A DNA stretch of 5,349 bases from Acidobacteriota bacterium. Its GTDB lineage: Bacteria > Acidobacteriota > Thermoanaerobaculia > UBA5066. The stretch spans positions 1-5,349 of the forward strand of contig JAEUQS010000168.1 of the NCBI GenBank assembly GCA_016789625.1, written 5' to 3'. The stretch's first letter is position 1. Each line of letters starts with the position of its first letter. A model generated the notes under the pieces. It saw only the letters and a program-made list of their open reading frames with translations. It did no database searches and was not told where the DNA came from. The translations under genes were made by a program, and so were the position numbers. This document shows positions 1 to 5,349 of the stretch, in pieces.

Positions 1-1245
1 GAGATCCCCACCGTGCAGTCGCGTGAGGGCGCGAGCCTCTCGCGATACGGCGGCGCGCCTCTCGTGATCACCGGCCTCAAGGGCGGCGCGGGCTCCGGCT
101 TCCGCACCAACGTGATCCTGGCCGAGACCTCGGGGGCCGAGCTCACCGCCCGGCTCTCCCTCCGCCTCGCGGACGGCACCCAGGCGCGGACGCGCACCAT
201 CACCGTGAAGGCGTATTCCAAGGAGCAGATCAACTTCAACGACGACTCTCTCTTCCCGCAGGGCGAGAGCTACGACGGCGCGAGCCTCGAGGTGACGCCC
301 GTCGAGGGCATCGGCTCGATCGCCGGCTTCGCGACCGTGATCGACAACGCCTCGCAGGGCTACACGACGCGGGCCGGCCGCTTCGTGCAGGAGACCGTGG
401 AGACGAACCTGCGCGCTCTCCGCGCCGAAGGCAAGGGCCGCAACGCGCTCGCGCCCCGCGCCCTCTCGCGCTTCGTGATCGCGGCCGCGGCCCGCGCGAG
501 CGGCGCGAACAACTCGCTCTTCACGACGACCGTCTCGATCACGAACGGCGTGGGCTCGACGGCGAACCTCACGCTGCGCTACCTGCCCGACGACGGCTCC
601 ACGGTCGAGCCGAAGACGCTCTCGATTCCCGGCCGCCGCACCGTCACGCTGACGGACGTCGTCGGCACGTTCTTCGGCATGACGAACAACACGGCGGGCA
701 TGGTGTTCGTGGAGGGTGCCGACATCCGCAAGGTCGTCGTCACGTCCGACACGGGCACGCCGCTCAGCCTCACCGACGCGTCGCGCGGCGCGTCTCCCTC
801 CACGCTCGCGGCCTACGCGCCCGAGGCCGTCGAGGCGCTCGGCAACCCGGCGGGCGGCCCGCCGTCGGCCGTCGTCTCGCACCCGGGCCTCGAGGAGAGC
901 GACCGCTACCGCACGAACCTCATCCTCGCCGAGACGACGGGACAGCCGGTCCGCGTGCGCGTGAAGGTCGTGCCGGCGGGCTCGCTGGGCCAGCCGCTCG
1001 CCCAGAAGGAATACGACCTCCGCGCGTTCCAGCGGCTCCAGATCAACCGCTTCCTCTCCGACGTCGCCGCGACCGAGAGCGGCGCCGTGCAGTACGTCGA
1101 CGTCGAGACCGTGGTCGAGTGGGTCAGCGGCGCGGGCCGCGTACTCGCCGTCGCGACGAAGATCGACAACGATCCCAACAGCAAACGGAGCGACATCTAC
1201 GTGCTCGGACCGACGGGCAGCAACCAGGGAACCATTGGCTTCTAG
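1..1245 (+). CDS. Secreted-type protein of repeated beta-rich modules, C-terminal part (5' partial)
   Basis: The reading frame is open from the first base, so the true start lies upstream. The GTG at 13 has no convincing ribosome site and is probably internal. The 414 visible residues carry no enzyme motif I recognise. They hold three related modules of about 100 residues, roughly at 22-125, 157-255 and 290-403. Modules 1 and 3 share the core FRTNVILAETSG / YRTNLILAETTG (near 34 and 303), then a 'QIN' strand, and end with ATVIDN / ATKIDN (near 111 and 385). Module 2 is diverged: its equivalent core is NNSLFTTTVSITN. Alternating hydrophobic and Thr/Val-rich stretches and the absence of Cys suggest extracellular beta-sandwich domains. 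Similar 'RTN' modules form the tails of large exported proteins in Acidobacteriota and related bacteria (from memory). The N-terminal part, which would name the protein, is missing. It ends 69 bp before the TonB gene and may share its transcript. Confidence 0.8.
   Translation, partial: EIPTVQSREGASLSRYGGAPLVITGLKGGAGSGFRTNVILAETSGAELTARLSLRLADGTQARTRTITVKAYSKEQINFNDDSLFPQGESYDGASLEVTPVEGIGSIAGFATVIDNASQGYTTRAGRFVQETVETNLRALRAEGKGRNALAPRALSRFVIAAAARASGANNSLFTTTVSITNGVGSTANLTLRYLPDDGSTVEPKTLSIPGRRTVTLTDVVGTFFGMTNNTAGMVFVEGADIRKVVVTSDTGTPLSLTDASRGASPSTLAAYAPEAVEALGNPAGGPPSAVVSHPGLEESDRYRTNLILAETTGQPVRVRVKVVPAGSLGQPLAQKEYDLRAFQRLQINRFLSDVAATESGAVQYVDVETVVEWVSGAGRVLAVATKIDNDPNSKRSDIYVLGPTGSNQGTIGF
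103..134 (+). repeat. Core of module repeat, copy 1
   Basis: This 32-base stretch encodes the RTNVILAETSG core of module 1 and matches 910-941 at most positions without gaps. Most differences are C/G swaps at third codon positions, so the protein sequence is better conserved than the DNA. That pattern points to an old intragenic duplication kept by selection on the protein fold. Confidence 0.7.
910..941 (+). repeat. Core of module repeat, copy 2
   Basis: This is the second copy of the core at 103-134 and encodes RTNLILAETTG of module 3. The similarity continues at protein level through the 'QIN' strand to the closing ATKIDN. A third, more diverged module lies between the two copies (about 469-765). 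Confidence 0.7.
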
Positions 1246-1281
1246 GATCGGGTTCTAGGCCCCCGGGAACTTTCCCGATCC
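1245..1281 (+). promoter_or_regulatory. Possible hairpin at the end of the upstream gene
   Basis: GGATCGGG (1245-1252) is exactly complementary to CCCGATCC (1274-1281). TTC (1253-1255) can also pair with GAA (1267-1269) across a small bulge, leaving a C-rich loop. The stem starts on the last base of the stop codon. It could act as a weak terminator or a 3'-end stabiliser for the upstream gene, but no T-run follows. It stacks directly against the next hairpin, one base away. A short inverted repeat in GC-rich DNA can arise by chance. Confidence 0.35.
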
Positions 1282-1282
1282 G

Positions 1283-1314
1283 GGCGGGTCTCCTTTCCGC
1301 AAAGGAGACCCGCC
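1283..1314 (+). promoter_or_regulatory. Perfect 14-bp hairpin burying the Shine-Dalgarno of the TonB gene
   Basis: The left arm 1283-1296 is perfectly complementary to the right arm 1301-1314, with a four-base loop CCGC (1297-1300). The right arm contains the ribosome binding site AAGGAG (1302-1307), seven bases before the ATG at 1315, and the stem ends on the base just before that ATG. In the folded transcript the whole ribosome site is double-stranded. No T-run follows, so an intrinsic terminator is unlikely. The arrangement resembles translational control by SD sequestration, as in RNA thermometers, protein-binding leaders or switches that need upstream translation or an alternative fold. 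What would open the hairpin cannot be told from the sequence. Confidence 0.6.
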
Positions 1315-2052
1315 ATGTTCGAGCTCGCCGCAGTGAAGTCCCGGAAGGCCGGTCCACTGTCCGTCTCCGCCGCGCTCCACGTCGTGCTCGGCGCGGTGCT
1401 CGTCGTGGGCTCGACGTGGGCCGTGAGCGATCCGCCGGATCCCACGATTCCCATGGAGCCTTACGTGCCCGTGTTCCTGATGCCGGTCGAGGAGCCGCTG
1501 CGGCTGCCGCCCGTGGCCAAGCCCCAGCAGGCGCCGGCGACGCCTCCCAGAGGCGAGCCTGCGCCCCGGCGAGCCGCAGAGCCCGAGACCGCTCCGGGGC
1601 CCGAGGAGACCCCGTTCCAGCCCGAGGCCATTCCCGATGGGCCTCCGTCGGCCGCTCCCGCTGACTCGGGGCCCGGGTCCTCCACTGCTGGCATTCCGGA
1701 CCCCTTCGGGCGGCGGGACACGGCCGAGGGACCGCCCATCGGCTCGAGCGCGCCAGGGCCCTACAAGACCGGGACGGAGGGCGTCTCGGAGCCCGTGCTC
1801 ATCCACTCTGTCGACCCCGTCTACCCGAACCTCGCCATCCGTGCCCGACTGCAGGGATTCGTGCTCGTCGAGGCCATCATCGCGGCCGACGGCACGGTGA
1901 CCGACGTGCGGATGCTGGAGACGACGAGCCCGCTCTTCAATGCGGCGGCCATCGACGCCGTGCGCAAGTGGCGCTACCGGCCCGCCACGTATAGCGGCCT
2001 CGCCGTGCCCGTCTACCTCACCGTGCGCGTCACGTTCACGCTGAGGGGCTAG
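1315..2052 (+). CDS. TonB-family energy transducer
   Basis: This 245-residue protein has the full TonB layout. A short cytoplasmic N-terminus leads into one membrane anchor (about 14-37) carrying the S-x-x-x-H pattern (S18, H22), which matches the functionally important Ser/His pair of the E. coli TonB anchor. A periplasm-spanning linker follows, with 32 prolines in residues 40-150 by my count. The C-terminal TonB domain (about 160-245) shows the YP pair at 170-171, GFVLVEAIIAADGTVTDV (181-198), the KWRYRPA motif (218-224) and closing beta strands. Such proteins pass proton-motive energy from ExbB-ExbD to outer-membrane receptors for siderophores, vitamins or glycans. No ExbB, ExbD or receptor gene is visible here, so the partner is unknown. 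The start is fixed by an ideal AAGGAG site seven bases upstream, which lies inside a perfect hairpin. The 3' end converges on the minus-strand deiodinase gene with a 3-bp gap. Confidence 0.9.
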   Translation: MFELAAVKSRKAGPLSVSAALHVVLGAVLVVGSTWAVSDPPDPTIPMEPYVPVFLMPVEEPLRLPPVAKPQQAPATPPRGEPAPRRAAEPETAPGPEETPFQPEAIPDGPPSAAPADSGPGSSTAGIPDPFGRRDTAEGPPIGSSAPGPYKTGTEGVSEPVLIHSVDPVYPNLAIRARLQGFVLVEAIIAADGTVTDVRMLETTSPLFNAAAIDAVRKWRYRPATYSGLAVPVYLTVRVTFTLRG

Positions 2053-2070
2053 ACCTCACCTCCACGTGAC
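2029..2070. terminator. Imperfect palindrome across two convergent stop codons
   Basis: GTCACGT (2029-2035) pairs with ACGTGAC (2064-2070), and inside it TGAGG (2042-2046) pairs with CCTCA (2054-2058). Both pairs are centred on nearly the same point, about 2050, at the TonB stop codon. The result is a 7-bp stem, an internal loop of six and five bases, a 5-bp stem and a 7-base loop. As a palindrome it could form in either transcript and serve as a shared terminator or 3' end. Neither side has a T-run, so a classical intrinsic terminator is not supported. Confidence 0.3.
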
Positions 2071-2721
2071 CACCTGATCGAGCGGCTTCCGGTGGATGTC
2101 GGGCACCTCGGCCCCGTCCGCCGGATGGCCCACCGGGAGGAGCAGGTAGGCCGTCTCGCCGGGCGCCGCGCCCAGGATCTCCCCCAGGAAGTTCATCGGC
2201 GACGGCGTGTGCGTGAGCGTCACGAGGCCGGCCGCGTGGATCGCGGCGATCAGGAACCCGCACGCGATCCCGACGGACTCGTTCGGGTAGTAGGCGTTCT
2301 GCCGCTCGCCGTTCACCAGCTCGTAGTCCTTCTTGAACACCACGATCAGTGCCGGCGCCGTCTCGAGGAACGGCTTGTGCCAATCCGTTCCGAGCGGCGC
2401 GAGCGCGAGGAGCCACGCGGGCGGCATGCGGTGCTCGTAGCTCTCCTTCTCTTCCTTCTCGGCCGCGACGCGGATGCGGGACTTCGTCTCCGCGTCCCGC
2501 ACGATCACGAACCGCCAGGGCTGCCGGTTCGCGCCCGAGGGCGCCGTGGCCGCGGCCGCCACGAGCGCCTCGAGGACGTCATCGGCCACGGGATCGCTCG
2601 AGAAGTCGCGCACGCTGCGCCGGGCCCGCATCCGATCGCGAAACGCGCGCGCCCTTTCCAGCGATTCGTCCGCGGGGATCCGCTCGTGCACGAGGGGGAG
2701 GAATCTGTAGGTCTCGGTCAT
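2056..2721 (-). CDS. Nitroreductase-superfamily FMN protein, iodotyrosine deiodinase-like
   Basis: This 221-residue flavoprotein belongs to the nitro-FMN reductase superfamily, which works as a homodimer with FMN between subunits. FMN-contact motifs are R34-R35-S36, PSGAN (61-65) and the C-terminal RKPLD (211-215). It looks closer to iodotyrosine deiodinase than to ordinary nitroreductases. The lid segment has E91 and Y95 (spaced as human E157/Y161) and K116 in the 'TDWHK' segment (human K182), the three residues that grip the halotyrosine zwitterion. T172, before Pro in 'LTHTP', matches the Thr that hydrogen-bonds flavin N5 and favours one-electron chemistry. The ending VPDIHRKPLDQ also resembles the human enzyme. 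Alignments are from memory. The likely reaction is reductive dehalogenation of halotyrosines, and the protein is soluble, with no membrane anchor. The ATG at 2721 fits the family length, but no Shine-Dalgarno precedes it. A GTG at 2727 is an alternative start. A different nitroreductase activity cannot be excluded. Confidence 0.87.
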   Translation of the reverse strand: MTETYRFLPLVHERIPADESLERARAFRDRMRARRSVRDFSSDPVADDVLEALVAAAATAPSGANRQPWRFVIVRDAETKSRIRVAAEKEEKESYEHRMPPAWLLALAPLGTDWHKPFLETAPALIVVFKKDYELVNGERQNAYYPNESVGIACGFLIAAIHAAGLVTLTHTPSPMNFLGEILGAAPGETAYLLLPVGHPADGAEVPDIHRKPLDQVVTWR

Positions 2722-2745
2722 CGGCACAGTGTATGAAGGGAGCGG
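2722..2745. promoter_or_regulatory. 24-bp divergent gap between deiodinase and pseudouridine synthase genes
   Basis: This is all the DNA between two divergent start codons. On the plus strand AAGGGAG (2736-2742) is a purine-rich ribosome site lying only three bases from the ATG at 2746. On the minus strand nothing resembles a Shine-Dalgarno. Weak -10-like hexamers are present on both strands: TATGAA at 2732-2737 on the plus strand, and TACACT on the minus strand a few bases before the deiodinase ATG. No matching -35 box is evident. Any promoters must overlap the coding ends, and a leaderless deiodinase transcript is possible. Confidence 0.35.
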
Positions 2746-3441
2746 ATGCTTCTCTTCCAGAGCGACGACGTCCTGGCCGTGGGCAAGCCGCCCGGGGTCT
2801 CGATGGCGACGTCCTCGCGCCCGGGCTCGGGAGAGGCGGCCGTCGCGCGGCTCCTCGCGGCCTGCGGCCTGCCGCCCGAGGAGGGTCTCGGCCTCGTGCA
2901 CCGCCTCGACGAGCCGACCAGCGGTGTCGTGCTTCTGTCGCGAAACGCCGCCGCCCACCGGACGCTGACGCTGGCCTTTCAGGAGCGGCAGGTCACGAAG
3001 ACGTACCGCGCTCTCGTGTGGGGGCATCCCGTGCCCGCCGCGGGGGTCGTGGACGCTCCCCTCGGGCGGGATCCGGTCGACGGCCGGCGCATGAAGGTGG
3101 TGCCCGGGGGGAAGCCGTCGGTGACGGGCTACCGCACGCTCCGGCGGTTTCCCTCGGTGGCCGACCTCTCGCTCGCGCCCGAGACCGGGCGGACGCATCA
3201 GATCAGGGTCCACCTCGCGTATCGGGGCCACCCGCTCGTGGGCGACGATCTCTACGGCACGGCGAAGAGGACCCGCGGCGTGCGGGATCCCGCGCTCCGG
3301 GCGGCGCTGGAGGGCGCGACGCGCTGCCTGCTCCACGCCGAGCGGGTCGTCGTGCCGGCCCTGGGGGTCGACGTCACGGCCCCTTTGTGGCCCGACCATG
3401 AGGCGCTTCTCGGGTTCCTTGCGAGAATGCACCGAGGTTGA
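2746..3441 (+). CDS. RluA-family RNA pseudouridine synthase
   Basis: This 231-residue cytoplasmic enzyme isomerises uridine to pseudouridine in rRNA or tRNA. Motif II is intact as HRLDEPTSGVVLL (52-64), with catalytic Asp55. The Tyr of KTYRA (Y87), which stacks in the active site, is present. So are the C-terminal family motifs TGRTHQIRVH (147-156), GHPLVGDDLYG (161-171) and the LLHA turn (195-198). There is no N-terminal S4 domain: the protein starts straight at the catalytic fold ('DDVLAVGKPPGV'), as in the short RluA/TruC-like members, and its length suits that group. Which uridine it modifies (23S rRNA, tRNA or both) cannot be read from the sequence. An in-frame stop at 2734 makes the ATG at 2746 the first possible ATG/GTG/TTG start. 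The stop overlaps the kinase start by one base (TGATG), so the two genes are very likely translationally coupled. Confidence 0.93.
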   Translation: MLLFQSDDVLAVGKPPGVSMATSSRPGSGEAAVARLLAACGLPPEEGLGLVHRLDEPTSGVVLLSRNAAAHRTLTLAFQERQVTKTYRALVWGHPVPAAGVVDAPLGRDPVDGRRMKVVPGGKPSVTGYRTLRRFPSVADLSLAPETGRTHQIRVHLAYRGHPLVGDDLYGTAKRTRGVRDPALRAALEGATRCLLHAERVVVPALGVDVTAPLWPDHEALLGFLARMHRG

Positions 3442-5349
3442 TGAGGATGGGTGGCTTCCGGGATCTCCCGCTCAAGGGGAAGCTCACGCTGCTCCTCGTT
3501 GCCACCACGGTGATCGTCCTCCTCGTCGCCTGCGCGGCCGTCTTCGCGTACGACTATCTCGCCTTCCGCCGCGATACCCTGCGCGACGCCGAGGTGCTGG
3601 CAGGTACCGTGGAGTTCGCCACGGCCGCGCAGATCGTCTTCTCCGACCGCGAGACGGCCCGCGAGAACCTCCGTTCGCTGCGCGGCCAGCCGGCCATCAT
3701 CTCGGTCGCCGTGTACGACGGCGAGCGCCGGCTCTTCGCGTCGTTCCTCCGGGCCGGCGCTCTGCCGCCGCCTTCGCTGCTCGGCAAGGACGTTCCCGCG
3801 CGGGACTTCTCGCGCGAGAACCTCGTCGTCTCGCGGCGCATCACGTTCGACGGCCACGCCATCGGCACCATCCTCCTCACGTGGGACCTCGCCGAGGGCC
3901 GGGCCCGCCTTCAGCGCTACGGACTCACGCTCTCTCTCGTGATGCTCGTGGGCACGGGCCTCGCGTTTCTCCTCGCCCTGCGGCTCCAGCGTCTCGTCTC
4001 CGAGCCGATCCTCCACCTCCTCGAGGTGGAGAAGCAGGTCTCCGAGAAGGGCGATTTCACGCTCCGCGCCACGAAGACCTCGAACGACGAGCTGGGGCTC
4101 CTCATCGAGGGCTTCAACGAGATGCTGGAGCAGATCCGCGCGCGCGACGAGAAGCTCACCATCGCCAAGGAGCGGGCCGAGGAGGCCAACCACACGAAGA
4201 GCGCGTTCCTCGCGAACATGAGCCACGAGCTCCGGACGCCGCTCAACGCCATCATCGGCTACGCCGAGATGCTCCAGGAGGACGCCCGCGAGGAGGGCGT
4301 GCCGCGCTGGATCGGCGATCTCGAGAAGATCCGCGGCTCGGGCAAGCACCTCCTCGGGCTCATCAACGACATCCTCGACCTCTCGAAGATCGAAGCCGGC
4401 AAGATGGACGTCTCGCTCGACATCTTCGACGTCGGACAGCTCGTGGCCCGCCTCCGCGAGACCTCGGACCCGCTCATGAAGAAGAACGGCAACAAGTTCG
4501 CCGTCGTGGGAGCCGAGAGCGCCGGCGTCATGAGGTCCGACGAGACGAAGGTCTTCCAGGTGCTCCTGAACCTGGTCTCGAACGCCGCCAAGTTCACGAA
4601 GGACGGCGTCGTGACGCTCGAGGTCACCAAGGCGCGCACGGGGGAGACCGACACGCTGGCCTTCGCCGTGACCGACTCGGGCATCGGGCTCACGGACTCG
4701 CAGATCGCGAAGCTCTTCACGCCGTTCACCCAGGGGGATTCCTCCACCACCCGGCGCTACGGCGGCACCGGCCTCGGGCTCACGATCTCCAAGCGGTTCA
4801 CGCAGATGCTGGGCGGCGACATCACCGTGAAGAGCGCGCCCGGCCAGGGCTCGACGTTCACGGCGGTCTTCCCGGTGAACGTCGTGAAGCGCAAGCGCGA
4901 CTCCTCTTCGTCCACGATGATCATTCCCGCGCCGGGCAGCCCGGTGGGGACGATGTCGTCGGCCACGCTCTTCGGCCGCCGCACGCCGTCGCCCGCGGCG
5001 GCCGCGAGGCTCGTCCTCGTGGTGGACGACGATCCGGTGACCCGCGAGCTGACCTCGACCATCGTGGGGCGCGAGGGGTTCCGCGTGGAGATGGCCTCGA
5101 GCGGTCCCGAGGCGCTCGACAAGGCGCGCTTCTTCATGCCCGACGTGATCACGCTCGACGTGATGATGCCGGGGATGGACGGCTGGACCGTCCTCGCGAA
5201 CCTGAAGCAGCACCCGACCCTGTCGAAGATCCCGGTGATCATGCTGACGATCGTGGACGACAGGAAGCTCGGCTACGCGCTCGGCGCGGCCGACTTCGTG
5301 CTCAAGCCCGTGGAGCGCGAGCGGCTCGCGAACGCGCTCCGCAAGTACG
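3441..5349 (+). CDS. Membrane hybrid sensor histidine kinase with CHASE8-like sensor and REC domain (3' partial)
   Basis: The frame is open for 636 residues and leaves the window. In order: membrane segment 1 (about 15-36); a periplasmic sensor (37-159) resembling CHASE8, with 'AAQIVFSDRE' (62-71) and 'QPAIISVAVYD' (83-93); membrane segment 2 (160-180); HAMP (about 181-233, P189, D216-E217); a short coiled coil; HisKA with phospho-acceptor H262 in SHELRTP; and HATPase_c with N381, DSGIG (412-416), GGTGLGL (441-447) and GQGSTF (468-473). A basic, Ser/Thr/Pro-rich linker (about 481-522) leads to a receiver domain with acidic D529-D531, phospho-acceptor D573, T603 and K622. All catalytic residues are intact, so an active phosphorelay is expected. 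Phosphate may pass on to an Hpt domain or a further receiver beyond the window; similar proteins often carry a second REC. The ligand is unknown. The ATG at 3441 overlaps the upstream stop. The ATG at 3447 is better spaced from GAGG (3434-3437) and is an alternative start. Confidence 0.92.
   Translation, partial: MRMGGFRDLPLKGKLTLLLVATTVIVLLVACAAVFAYDYLAFRRDTLRDAEVLAGTVEFATAAQIVFSDRETARENLRSLRGQPAIISVAVYDGERRLFASFLRAGALPPPSLLGKDVPARDFSRENLVVSRRITFDGHAIGTILLTWDLAEGRARLQRYGLTLSLVMLVGTGLAFLLALRLQRLVSEPILHLLEVEKQVSEKGDFTLRATKTSNDELGLLIEGFNEMLEQIRARDEKLTIAKERAEEANHTKSAFLANMSHELRTPLNAIIGYAEMLQEDAREEGVPRWIGDLEKIRGSGKHLLGLINDILDLSKIEAGKMDVSLDIFDVGQLVARLRETSDPLMKKNGNKFAVVGAESAGVMRSDETKVFQVLLNLVSNAAKFTKDGVVTLEVTKARTGETDTLAFAVTDSGIGLTDSQIAKLFTPFTQGDSSTTRRYGGTGLGLTISKRFTQMLGGDITVKSAPGQGSTFTAVFPVNVVKRKRDSSSSTMIIPAPGSPVGTMSSATLFGRRTPSPAAAARLVLVVDDDPVTRELTSTIVGREGFRVEMASSGPEALDKARFFMPDVITLDVMMPGMDGWTVLANLKQHPTLSKIPVIMLTIVDDRKLGYALGAADFVLKPVERERLANALRKY

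Noticed and set aside
1283..1314. The leader hairpin as a Rho-independent terminator
   Set aside because: No T-run follows on either strand, and the 3' arm carries a perfectly spaced ribosome site ending at a start codon, so translation control explains it better.
1255..1806. Minus-strand open frame opposite the TonB gene
   Set aside because: It is rich in Gly and Arg with no domain signal, and it mirrors the Pro-rich linker on the coding strand.
2349..3401. Plus-strand open frame overlapping both the deiodinase and the pseudouridine synthase genes
   Set aside because: Its Arg/Ala/Pro-rich translation has no recognisable motif and runs across two well-supported genes in other frames.
2722..3432. 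Upstream in-frame extension of the deiodinase gene on the minus strand
   Set aside because: The extension is antisense to the pseudouridine synthase and has no family similarity. The deiodinase fold and usual length begin at the ATG at 2721.
3252..5213. Very long open frame on the minus strand opposite the pseudouridine synthase end and the kinase
   Set aside because: The plus strand encodes a kinase with every catalytic motif intact. The minus-strand translation is a low-complexity mix of Arg, Glu, Leu, Val and Asp with no motif, as expected antisense to GC-rich coding DNA.
1..5349. Mobile element, CRISPR array, tRNA or rRNA gene, or defence system
   Set aside because: No transposase or integrase motif, no regularly spaced repeats, no cloverleaf or rRNA-like stretch, and no nuclease or toxin-antitoxin pair was seen. 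Coding style looks uniform across the window, with no sign of recent transfer.

Overview
This is a GC-rich bacterial window with a strong G/C preference at third codon positions. It holds five protein-coding genes, two of them cut by the window edges, packed with very little intergenic DNA. The organism is probably a Gram-negative bacterium: a TonB-family energy transducer implies an outer membrane. The mix of repeated 'RTN-ILAETSG' extracellular modules, a CHASE8-type hybrid kinase and a proline-rich TonB fits an Acidobacteriota-like (for example Thermoanaerobaculia) or other environmental high-GC lineage. That lineage guess is inference from style, not from a marker gene. No RNA gene, CRISPR array, insertion sequence, integrase or phage gene was seen.

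Layout. Positions 1-1245 (+) encode the C-terminal part of a probably secreted protein built from three related beta-rich modules. Positions 1246-1314 form a short, highly structured leader. Its last 32 bases are a perfect 14-bp hairpin that buries the Shine-Dalgarno sequence and ends directly at the next start codon. Positions 1315-2052 (+) encode a TonB-family protein (N-terminal anchor, Pro-rich spacer, C-terminal TonB domain). It converges with a gene at 2056-2721 (-), and the two stop codons are only 3 bp apart, inside an imperfect palindrome. That minus-strand gene is a nitroreductase-superfamily flavoprotein closely resembling iodotyrosine deiodinase, with the substrate-binding Glu/Tyr/Lys set and the FMN-tuning Thr in place. 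A 24-bp gap separates it from a divergent pair on the plus strand: an RluA-family pseudouridine synthase (2746-3441) and a hybrid sensor histidine kinase (3441-5349, running off the window). The stop and start of this pair overlap by one base.

How they work together. Only two links are visible. The module protein and the TonB gene are in the same direction and 69 bp apart, so they may share a transcript. The pseudouridine synthase and the kinase are almost certainly co-transcribed and translationally coupled. I see no evidence that all five form one system. The most interesting points are the SD-sequestering hairpin before the TonB gene and the bacterial deiodinase with a complete halotyrosine-recognition set.
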